From: DATJPR01 sp035506295
Lineage (GTDB): Bacteria; Bacteroidota; Ignavibacteria; UBA10030; UBA6906
Direction: 5' to 3'
Assembly (NCBI GenBank): GCA_035506295.1
Contig: DATJPR010000062.1
Span: forward strand, 1-20,373
Length of the DNA: 20,373 nucleotides
Part shown: piece by piece, positions 14,288 to 20,373 of the stretch
Numbering within the stretch: the first letter of the stretch is position 1
Layout: each line of letters opens with the position of its first letter
The notes under the pieces: generated by a model
The model's database searches: none
What the model saw: only the letters and a program-made list of their open reading frames with translations
Told to the model about the DNA's origin: nothing
Made by a program: the position numbers and the translations under genes

Positions 14288-15476
14288 TTGTCGTTTCATC
14301 GGCGGGCAGTGTCGGCGTGCCGGACATATCCCGGGCCTCGATTTCCCGATCGATGTGGTCTTGCCGCTCTTTGAGCTCGTCGCGGGTCAGGAGTTTCGCC
14401 CGCTGGTCTTGCGGAGGGTTCAGCTTCAAGGTGCGCTCAGACTCATGGATTTCCGAAAGCAGGTCGTTCTGCAGGTCTGTCTCCGCCGCCGAAATCGCAT
14501 CAAGGAATTGCCTGGAGAAGAATGCATCGACCTGGATCCTGCGCTTAGTCATGTGCATGAACCGTGCAATGATGCGGATGATATTCTCCCGTTCTTCAGG
14601 GCTCAACTGTTCGGCGAACTCGTACTCCTGAATCCTGCGCAATGAGAGGATGATCGGCTCCAGCGCGTCGACGGAGACTACGTACACGGTATGGTCCTGA
14701 AAATTGTAGACAAAAGACTGAAGGATGGAGAGCGTCTGGGTGGGGACAACAAAGTAAATCTCTCGTTTTACCTTCTCCTCTTTCGCATATTTCCTTGCAG
14801 CTTCCGCCTGGGCCTTCAGGTATGCCGGGAAGTTGCGGAGGTCATCGTTGGCAGGACTCTTGGCATCGAAGACAACGTACTCCTCGGCGATGCGAATGGT
14901 GTTGTCGGGCGAACCGTGAAACGGGACGACGTCGACGTAGTCGACGGTGTGCCGCTGGCAGAGCAGTTTGATATGGTCCCGGACGGCTTGTTCATGGTCC
15001 CGCCAGGTCGAGCGCATCTTCTCGATCCGCTCGCGGGCTTCAGCCTCGCGTGCGTCACGTTCCGCCCCTCGCTCCGCGGCGATATGATCCTGCACGGCGT
15101 GCAGTGTCGTGACGGCCAATTGCAGGTCCGTCTCCCGTTGATCTTCGCGTCCGCGAAGAAGGGCGACTTCCTGGCTGAGGGTACCGATGGTCGCACGCAG
15201 TTGTTCGGTAACCGCGCGCGCCTCTCCCCGTTCATTTTCGAAGAACCGCAGTTGCTCCCTGGCGTGATCCAGTTCGCTCTCGGCAAGGGATATTCGAGAG
15301 GCGCCGGCGCTTAACTCTTCCGCCTGCCTTGTCAGGGATTCACGCAGGAGTCCCAGCTCCCGGAACGCGTCATAGCTCAGCCTGCGGATTGCGCTCCAGC
15401 CAAAGAGCCGGCGCCAGAAGGAGAGCCTCGCGATACTGTCGAAGAACCTGTCGAGATTCTCTTGCATTTCGGCCAA
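14274..15476 (-). CDS. RmuC-like coiled-coil protein with a PD-(D/E)XK-type nuclease domain
   Basis: About 400 residues from the proposed TTG start. An N-terminal amphipathic segment (LSFWRRLFGWSAIRRL) is followed by a long heptad-rich coiled coil (about residues 45-165). A compact domain then carries PDN (190-192) and FDAKSP (203-208), a pattern matching the PD...DxK core of restriction-like nucleases and seen in RmuC proteins, which act on DNA in recombination. The tail is charged and probably disordered. No transmembrane anchor is visible. The TTG at 15476 has AGGAG 7 nt upstream. The ATG at 15467 has no suitably spaced site. The frame also runs upstream to 15569. It follows a receiver-only regulator on the same strand. 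Function is inferred; RmuC assignment is moderate. Confidence 0.72.
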   Translation of the reverse strand: MAEMQENLDRFFDSIARLSFWRRLFGWSAIRRLSYDAFRELGLLRESLTRQAEELSAGASRISLAESELDHAREQLRFFENERGEARAVTEQLRATIGTLSQEVALLRGREDQRETDLQLAVTTLHAVQDHIAAERGAERDAREAEARERIEKMRSTWRDHEQAVRDHIKLLCQRHTVDYVDVVPFHGSPDNTIRIAEEYVVFDAKSPANDDLRNFPAYLKAQAEAARKYAKEEKVKREIYFVVPTQTLSILQSFVYNFQDHTVYVVSVDALEPIILSLRRIQEYEFAEQLSPEERENIIRIIARFMHMTKRRIQVDAFFSRQFLDAISAAETDLQNDLLSEIHESERTLKLNPPQDQRAKLLTRDELKERQDHIDREIEARDMSGTPTLPADETTKPRP

Positions 15477-15574
15477 CGACAGACTCCTGATGCGGGTGGT
15501 TTCCGTGCGTTCGACATACGCGCAACCCGAGGCGGGCGCGCGCCGATAGCATGATAGCGGAATGGGCAAGGATT

Positions 15575-15595
15575 GTCAAGGAGAGGAACCTTGAC
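15575..15595. other. Perfect 7-bp inverted repeat between the receiver and RmuC-like genes
   Basis: GTCAAGG (15575-15581) and CCTTGAC (15589-15595) pair perfectly around a 7-nt loop in the 168-nt gap between the two minus-strand genes. There is no T run on the minus strand. It may be a weak terminator, an RNA processing hairpin or an operator. The rest of the gap shows no gene. Confidence 0.4.
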
Positions 15596-15644
15596 GCTTC
15601 AGATCGGTTTTCGTACCTTCACGGCGGTGGATGCCGTGTGCCGG

Positions 15645-16037
15645 CTAGGCCGCGGGTGCCGTTGCCGCGATTTTCCGGGATGCCTGCACGCGTGAGACGA
15701 TGTGCAGCAGGGTGGGAAGTCCCTTGGATTTTTCCACCTTATAATCCACCGAGGGATCGACGAGATCGAGGAGTTCCTGGAGTTCCACATAGGCGGTGTT
15801 CCAGACGAACGGTACGCGCTGGAACCGGTAGTCCTCCCGGACCTCGGTGTGCAGCGAGACGCCGTTCTTCCCGGGCATGCTCACATCGGAAATAATGAGG
15901 TCGATTTGCTGGGTGTGGAGATGGCCGAGCGCAGCGTCCGCCGATGTCGCCTTGAATACCGCATGTCCATAGAGCGTTAAAACCTCTGACAAGAGATCGA
16001 GATAGATAATTTCGTCGTCAACGACCAGAATATTCAT
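15645..16037 (-). CDS. Receiver-only response regulator
   Basis: A 130-residue CheY-like protein consisting of one receiver domain. Acidic residues are Asp7-Asp8 (VVDDE), the phosphoacceptor is Asp51 (IISDVSMPG), the switch residue is Thr81 (WNTA), and a Lys at about 100 (VDYKVEK) stands in the usual Lys region without the common following Pro. The ATG at 16037 (MNILVVDDE) is the natural domain start; residues before it in the open frame look untranslated. No output domain or neighbouring kinase is present. It is divergent from glgB, with 116 nt between their starts, and is followed by the RmuC-like gene after a 168-nt gap. It differs clearly in sequence from the first receiver protein. Confidence 0.88.
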   Translation of the reverse strand: MNILVVDDEIIYLDLLSEVLTLYGHAVFKATSADAALGHLHTQQIDLIISDVSMPGKNGVSLHTEVREDYRFQRVPFVWNTAYVELQELLDLVDPSVDYKVEKSKGLPTLLHIVSRVQASRKIAATAPAA

Positions 16038-16153
16038 GGTGTGGTTCCGCAGCTCCCTCGGCTTGTTGGGGAGATGAGGTACAAACATTGCGCCAGCCCA
16101 ATCCACCCCAAAATGCGCTTGCTTCGCTCCGCGCCTCTTAACGATTCTTCAAA

Positions 16154-18367
16154 GTGACTATGAACACCACTGCCCCCATCGATGACGTCTACCGAATCCT
16201 GTACAACGACCATCACGATCCTTATGTCGTCCTTGGCGCGCACACGCTCGAACGGCCGGGACAAAAGCCCGCTGTCGCTGTCCGCGCCTTCCTCCCTGGC
16301 GCGGAAGAGGCATGGGTGACAGAGGAGACACCGACGCACGACGTCGTCGAGCATCCGATGGTCCGCGTTCACACCGACGGATTCTTCGAGGCCGTCTTCG
16401 AGAATCGCCGGTATGTCTTTCCTTACATGCTCAAGAAAAGGATGGAGGACGGGTCCACCACCAGCTTTCATGATTCCTATGCATTCCTGCCGACGCTGAC
16501 GGAGTTCGATCTGTACCTCTTCAACGCCGGCAACCATCACCAGGTGTACGAGAAGCTCGGCGCCCACTATGCCGTCGTGAACGGCATCGGCGGCGTGCAA
16601 TTCGCGGTGTGGGCTCCGAGCGCACGAAGCGTGAGCGTCATCGGCGACTTCAACGGGTGGGACCGACGATTTCACGCGATGCGGTCGCTTGGTTCCTCGG
16701 GAGTGTGGGAGATCTTCATCCCCGGTCTGATGGAAGGGGAACTCTACAAGTTCGAGGTCAAGGGACAGAGCGGAAACTATCTCGACAAATCGGATCCGTA
16801 CGGGGTGGAGATGGAAGTCCGGCCGCGGACCGCATCGAAGGTCAACTTTCTCAGCGGTCATGAGTGGCACGATCAGGAGTGGATCGAGAGCCGGCGCACC
16901 GTGGACCCTCTCACCAGTCCGATCGCCGTATACGAAGTGCATCTCGGTTCCTGGCGACGCGGGGAGGGGAACCGGTGGCTCACGTACGGCGAGCTGGCCG
17001 AACAACTGACGGACTACGTGCTGGCCATGGGGTATACCCATGTTGAATTTCTTCCGGTGATGGAACATCCTCTTGACGCTTCATGGGGGTACCAGGTCAC
17101 CGGCTACTTTGCGCCGTCGAGCAGGTTCGGGAGGCCGCAGGAGTTCATGGCGCTCGTCGACCATCTCCATCAGCACGGCATCGGGGTCATACTCGATTGG
17201 GTGCCCGCCCACTTCCCCAAGGACGCCCATGCGCTGGGGTATTTCGACGGAACGCACCTCTATGAACACTCCGATCCGCGGCAGGGCGAGCACCAGGACT
17301 GGGGGACATTCATTTTCAACTTCGGCCGCAGCGAGGTGAAGAATTTCCTGATCAGCAACGCGCTCTACTGGGTGGAGAAATTCCATGTCGACGGCCTGCG
17401 GATCGACGCGGTCGCCTCCATGCTCTACCTGGACTATTCGCGGAAGGAAGGGGAGTGGATTCCCAATCAGTACGGCGGACGCGAGAACCTCGATGCGATT
17501 GAATTCCTCAAATATCTGAACAGCATCGTCCACGAGTACTATCCGGGCCTGCTGCTCGTGGCAGAGGAATCGACGGCATGGCCGGGGGTGTCGCATAAGC
17601 TCGATCATGGCGGGCTGGGATTTGATCTCAAGTGGAACATGGGGTGGATGCACGATATGATCGAGTACTTCTCGAAGGACCCCATCCACCGGAAGTATCA
17701 CCAGGGAAGTCTGACGTTCGCTCTCCTGTACGCCTTCAACGAACAGTTCATTCTCCCGTTCTCGCACGACGAAGTTGTCCACGGCAAGCGGTCGATGCTG
17801 GGCAAAATGCCGGGAGACGACTGGCAAAAATTCGCAAACATGCGTCTCCTGCTCGGGTTGATGTACGCATTTCCAGGAAAGAAACTTCTCTTCATGGGGA
17901 TCGATTTCGGCCAGTGGAACGAGTGGTATCACGACGCGAGTCTCGATTGGCATCTTGCCCAGTACGCGCCGCATCAAGGTCTGCAACGATGGATCAGAGA
18001 CCTCAACGCGCTCTACCGCAAGTTCCCCGAGCTTCATGAAATCGACTTCAACTACACCGGCTTCGAGTGGATTGATTTCCAGGACAACACCAACAGCGTC
18101 ATCTCATTCGAGCGCAAGTCCGCCTCCGGCGCCTCCATCATCTGTGCATTCAATTGTACACCCGTCCCCCGCATCGGATACCGGCTCGGCGTTCACGCGC
18201 CGGGGGGGTATCGTGAAATCCTCAACAGCGATGCCGAACTCTATGGCGGGAGCAATCTTGGGAACGCCGGATTCGTGTACGCGGAGCCGTCTCCGTGCCA
18301 TGGGCGGGACCATTCGATCGCCGTTACCCTCCCCCCGCTGGGCGCTATACTGTTCCGCCACGAATAG
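16154..18367 (+). CDS. glgB: 1,4-alpha-glucan (glycogen) branching enzyme
   Basis: GlgB cuts alpha-1,4-glucan chains and rejoins them through alpha-1,6 links, giving branched glycogen in the cytoplasm. At 737 residues it has the long form with two N-terminal modules: an N1 module (about 10-110) and a CBM48-like module (about 145-235, FAVWAPSARSVSVIGDFNGW). The GH13 barrel shows YEVHLGSW, DWVPAHFP (348-355), the nucleophile Asp418 in GLRIDAV, the acid/base Glu471 in VAEEST, and SHDE with Asp539. A C-terminal all-beta domain follows. The start may be GTG 16154 or ATG 16160; neither has a clear ribosome-binding site. No other glg gene is in the window. Confidence 0.96.
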   Translation: MTMNTTAPIDDVYRILYNDHHDPYVVLGAHTLERPGQKPAVAVRAFLPGAEEAWVTEETPTHDVVEHPMVRVHTDGFFEAVFENRRYVFPYMLKKRMEDGSTTSFHDSYAFLPTLTEFDLYLFNAGNHHQVYEKLGAHYAVVNGIGGVQFAVWAPSARSVSVIGDFNGWDRRFHAMRSLGSSGVWEIFIPGLMEGELYKFEVKGQSGNYLDKSDPYGVEMEVRPRTASKVNFLSGHEWHDQEWIESRRTVDPLTSPIAVYEVHLGSWRRGEGNRWLTYGELAEQLTDYVLAMGYTHVEFLPVMEHPLDASWGYQVTGYFAPSSRFGRPQEFMALVDHLHQHGIGVILDWVPAHFPKDAHALGYFDGTHLYEHSDPRQGEHQDWGTFIFNFGRSEVKNFLISNALYWVEKFHVDGLRIDAVASMLYLDYSRKEGEWIPNQYGGRENLDAIEFLKYLNSIVHEYYPGLLLVAEESTAWPGVSHKLDHGGLGFDLKWNMGWMHDMIEYFSKDPIHRKYHQGSLTFALLYAFNEQFILPFSHDEVVHGKRSMLGKMPGDDWQKFANMRLLLGLMYAFPGKKLLFMGIDFGQWNEWYHDASLDWHLAQYAPHQGLQRWIRDLNALYRKFPELHEIDFNYTGFEWIDFQDNTNSVISFERKSASGASIICAFNCTPVPRIGYRLGVHAPGGYREILNSDAELYGGSNLGNAGFVYAEPSPCHGRDHSIAVTLPPLGAILFRHE

Positions 18368-18445
18368 GTGGGCACCACCCCCCCCGAACCGTCGCCACAT
18401 TTGCGGAACCATCTCCCGAGGCCGGGATGTTAGAGGGGTGTTGCA

Positions 18446-18474
18446 TTCGTAGGGAACAAATCACACCCGATAAT
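18446..18474 (+). promoter_or_regulatory. Promoter candidate for the CarH-like regulator gene
   Basis: TTCGTA (18446-18451) and GATAAT (18469-18474) are 17 nt apart. The -10 matches five of six consensus positions and the -35 only about three. An inverted repeat GGGTGT/ACACCC (6 bp arms, about 21 nt apart) brackets the -35. A start near 18481 gives a leader of about 140 nt. Confidence 0.35.
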
Positions 18475-18527
18475 CCGGTTTCCTCTCCCATTGTTCTCTG
18501 TGCCCACCAGTGCGATTCGGGTGAGAA

Positions 18528-18560
18528 TGTGATGAGTCACAGGTTACACAGGCAGGCACA
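18528..18560 (+). promoter_or_regulatory. Candidate operator: dyad plus three CACA repeats
   Basis: TGTGA-TGAG-TCACA (18528-18541) is a perfect 5-bp dyad. Within and after it CACA occurs at 18538, 18547 and 18557, a spacing of 9-10 bp close to one helical turn; the first two are CACAGG. From memory, CarH-type operators are short direct repeats containing ACA spaced about one helical turn apart. The location, 62-94 nt upstream of the regulator start, would suit autoregulation, but this is inference. Confidence 0.3.
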
Positions 18561-18621
18561 ATGAATGCGACGGTGCGCCAGGGTCGCCTGAAATCTCCGT
18601 CCAACTCGCTCAGGTCACACG

Positions 18622-19527
18622 GTGATGCAGAAAACAGTACTCTCCACGGCTGACGTCGCTCGTTTGTTCAACGTCACCGAGACCACCGTGAAACGCTGGG
18701 CGGACGAAGGCGCGCTCAAATGCCAGAAGACACCGGGCGGACATCGGAAGTTTGTCATTAAGTACGTCATCGAGTTCGCGGAAAAGAACAACATCGAGCC
18801 CCTCGGCGCGCTCGAAATGCCTCTGGAGGAGGACAGCTCTTCCGGGCTTCAACTGGCCGTGCTCGAGCGCGATGTTCGAAAGCTCGCGCACGAATTCGTG
18901 GAACGCCTCCTCACCCCGGGCGACTCGAACCTCGTCCACTATTTGTCGTACCTGTACGAACACAAGATCCCGCTGTGGCAGATCTATGATGATATCATCC
19001 GGCTGGGGTTTAGAGAAATCGGGAGCCGGTGGGAAGAAGGAGCCCTCGGGATCGAGCAGGAACATCTGGCTTCGTACAGGACCCTTGATGCCCTCGCCCG
19101 CCTGCAAACACAGATCCATCTGAAGGAACCCAACGGCCGGTCGGCGCTGCTGTCCTGCCCCGGGGATGAGCAGCATGAGATCGGCCTTCGATGCCTCGGC
19201 TATCTCCTGGAGTCTGAAGGATGGCGTGTGCATTATCTCGGGCCCCGGACACCGCTTGGTCCGCTGGCTCATGCGATCAGGGATTTGCATCCGACGATGG
19301 TCTGCATCTCGCTGACGTGCAGCGCCGAGGAAAAATCACGCCTCGGAATGTTTGAAGAATTGGCAGCCGTGGCAAGAGACGCCGGCGCGGTCACCATCCT
19401 TGGCGGGCGCGCGGCACTGGAGCTCGATGAGGTCCATCGCTGGTTCGATGTCGTCGCCTCGACAGCGCGGGACCTTGATCAATTCCTGACGATGAATCCG
19501 GGCGCACGCCCGCTTGCCGGATCGTAG
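18622..19527 (+). CDS. MerR-family regulator with cobalamin-binding domain (CarH/LitR-like)
   Basis: A 301-residue transcription factor. Residues 5-45 form a MerR winged helix (LSTADVARLFNVTETTVKRW ... GGHRKF), 80-165 a helical cobalamin-cap domain, and 172-290 a Rossmann B12-binding domain. The cap has Trp137 followed ten residues later by Glu147-His148 (W-x9-EH), the signature of adenosylcobalamin-binding CarH photoreceptors. The B12 domain has E183-Q-H185-E-I-G188, supplying the lower axial histidine, then YLG and TP motifs. In CarH, adenosylcobalamin drives tetramerisation and repression in the dark, and light releases DNA. The residue after Trp137 is Glu, where Thermus CarH has His132. 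GTG 18622 (AGG 7 nt upstream) or ATG 18625 may start it. The next SDR gene follows after 24 nt. Confidence 0.9.
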   Translation: MMQKTVLSTADVARLFNVTETTVKRWADEGALKCQKTPGGHRKFVIKYVIEFAEKNNIEPLGALEMPLEEDSSSGLQLAVLERDVRKLAHEFVERLLTPGDSNLVHYLSYLYEHKIPLWQIYDDIIRLGFREIGSRWEEGALGIEQEHLASYRTLDALARLQTQIHLKEPNGRSALLSCPGDEQHEIGLRCLGYLLESEGWRVHYLGPRTPLGPLAHAIRDLHPTMVCISLTCSAEEKSRLGMFEELAAVARDAGAVTILGGRAALELDEVHRWFDVVASTARDLDQFLTMNPGARPLAGS

Positions 19528-19551
19528 CTCCTTCCTGAGAAACACCTACCG

Positions 19552-20373
19552 ATGAATGTCCTTGTTGCCGGAGGGAAAGGGTTCCTGGGAACCCGCCTTG
19601 TTCGCCTTCTCGCGCGTAAGGGTGATCGGGTCACCGTCCTCACTCGCGGATCGGTGCCTCCTGTCCTGCGTGATGGGGTGCGCTTTGCTCGGTGGGACGG
19701 CGTGAACAGCGCTCAGGTTCTGGATGAGGTGGCGCACGCCGATGCCGTAGTGAATCTCTCAGGCGCCTCTGTCGGTGAAGGAAGGTGGACGAAAAAGAGA
19801 AAGCGCGAAATCGAAGAGAGCCGGATCGTAACCACCGAAACGCTGGTGCGCGCGATGAGCAAGACTTCATCGCCGCCCCGCGTTTTTCTGTGCATGTCGG
19901 CGGTGGGAATCTACGGCGAAGGCGGCGAAGAGGAACTTACCGAAACCCACGCGCAAGGCGGCGGATTTCTCGCCGAGCTCAGCAGGCGCTGGGAAGGAGC
20001 GGCGATTCGTGCACGGGATCGCGGGATCCGCGTTGTGCTTCCGCGCACTGCTCTTGTGCTCTCTTCGGAAGGAGGTGCACTCGGGCGAATGATCTTGCCG
20101 TACCGGCTGTTTCTCGGCGGACCTCTCGGGTCAGGGGAGCAATGGTTTCCCTGGGTCCATGCCGATGATGCTGTCGCATCGATGGCGTTCGCTCTTGCCA
20201 GCGAAGATCTCATCGGGCCGTTCAACGTCTCGGCGCCCGGTGCCGTCCGGATGGTGGAATTCGCGCACGAGCTGGGAAAAGCGCTCCGCCGGCCTTCGTT
20301 CCTCCGTGTCCCATCGGGGGTCCTCATGCTCGCGCTCGGAGAGATGGCGGAAACAATTCTGCGAAGTCAACGC
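19552..20373 (+). CDS. TIGR01777-family NAD(P)-dependent SDR/epimerase (3' partial)
   Basis: 274 residues are present and the frame is still open at the right edge; most of a roughly 300-residue protein is visible. The N-terminal nucleotide-binding motif is GGKGFLG (7-13). Family hallmarks follow: VVNLSGASVGEGRWTKKRK with EIEESRI, then SAVGIYGE, RTALVLSSEGGALGRM, LGGPLGSGEQWFPWVHADD and GPFNVSAPGAV. Relatives (YfcH/SulA-like, COG1090) are atypical SDRs of unknown substrate. The ATG at 19552 lies 24 nt after the CarH-like gene with only a weak ribosome-binding site, so the two are probably cotranscribed. If the regulator responds to light, this enzyme is a candidate target. Confidence 0.9.
   Translation, partial: MNVLVAGGKGFLGTRLVRLLARKGDRVTVLTRGSVPPVLRDGVRFARWDGVNSAQVLDEVAHADAVVNLSGASVGEGRWTKKRKREIEESRIVTTETLVRAMSKTSSPPRVFLCMSAVGIYGEGGEEELTETHAQGGGFLAELSRRWEGAAIRARDRGIRVVLPRTALVLSSEGGALGRMILPYRLFLGGPLGSGEQWFPWVHADDAVASMAFALASEDLIGPFNVSAPGAVRMVEFAHELGKALRRPSFLRVPSGVLMLALGEMAETILRSQR

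Noticed and set aside
16034..17068. A 344-codon minus-strand open frame opposite glgB
   Set aside because: It overlaps the N-terminal modules of a clear GlgB and has no recognisable motif.
18378..18385. Run of eight C's considered as a phase-variable tract
   Set aside because: It lies just after the glgB stop, outside any gene and not in a recognisable promoter, so slippage would have no evident effect.
18528..18541. TGTGA/TCACA dyad considered as a CRP-type site
   Set aside because: The centre is 4 nt rather than the 6 nt of CRP sites, and no CRP-family gene is in view.

Overview
The window is a gene-dense, high-GC bacterial chromosome segment with no phage, IS, CRISPR, tRNA or rRNA signal. 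Several genes point to the Bacteroidota/Ignavibacteria/Chlorobi (FCB) neighbourhood: a small PUR-domain nucleic-acid-binding protein, a thioredoxin of the type common in Bacteroidota, a FadL-family porin paired with an SGNH lipoprotein, a DPP5-like S9 peptidase and a carboxypeptidase-Q-like M28 peptidase. Yet two promoter candidates (TTGACA-17-TATACT, TTGAAG-17-TATCTT) look sigma70-like rather than like the classical Bacteroidetes -33/-7 motif, which with the high GC favours an Ignavibacteria-like lineage. This placement is inference.

Layout. 1-52: tail of a plus-strand gene, then a terminator hairpin. 136-2807 (minus): FadL-family outer-membrane transporter followed by an SGNH/GDSL lipoprotein, one operon with a structured leader. 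3019-5400 (plus): a near-consensus promoter, a ~160-nt leader with an intrinsic-terminator-like hairpin, DAHP synthase (first step of the shikimate pathway), and a membrane-anchored metallophosphoesterase overlapping it by 4 nt. 5459-8984 (minus): exported S9 peptidase, YbaK-type Cys-tRNA deacylase, ApaG and aspartate decarboxylase PanD, closely spaced. 9201-13329 (plus): alanine racemase, a receiver-only response regulator, a threonine-dehydrogenase-like SDR, and an exported M28 peptidase. The last three are nearly contiguous or overlapping. 13444-14232 (plus): PUR-domain protein and thioredoxin. 14274-16037 (minus): an RmuC-like coiled-coil/PD-(D/E)XK protein preceded by a second receiver-only regulator. 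16154-18367 (plus): glycogen branching enzyme GlgB. 18622-20373 (plus): a CarH-like MerR/cobalamin-binding regulator and a TIGR01777-family SDR that runs off the window.

How the genes fit together. Much of the window is ordinary housekeeping (aroF, panD, apaG, alr, trxA, glgB). Around it sits envelope nutrient acquisition: FadL plus SGNH hydrolase for lipids or esters, S9 and M28 exopeptidase-type enzymes for peptides, and a threonine-dehydrogenase-like SDR that could feed amino-acid catabolism. The most interesting signals are regulatory. They are the attenuator-like leader of aroF, the hairpin-rich fadL leader, two 16-bp perfect dyads (one overlapping a -35 hexamer, one overlapping a predicted start site), two orphan receiver proteins, and the CarH-like regulator, which keeps the adenosylcobalamin-binding signature but appears to lack the second histidine used by Thermus CarH after illumination.
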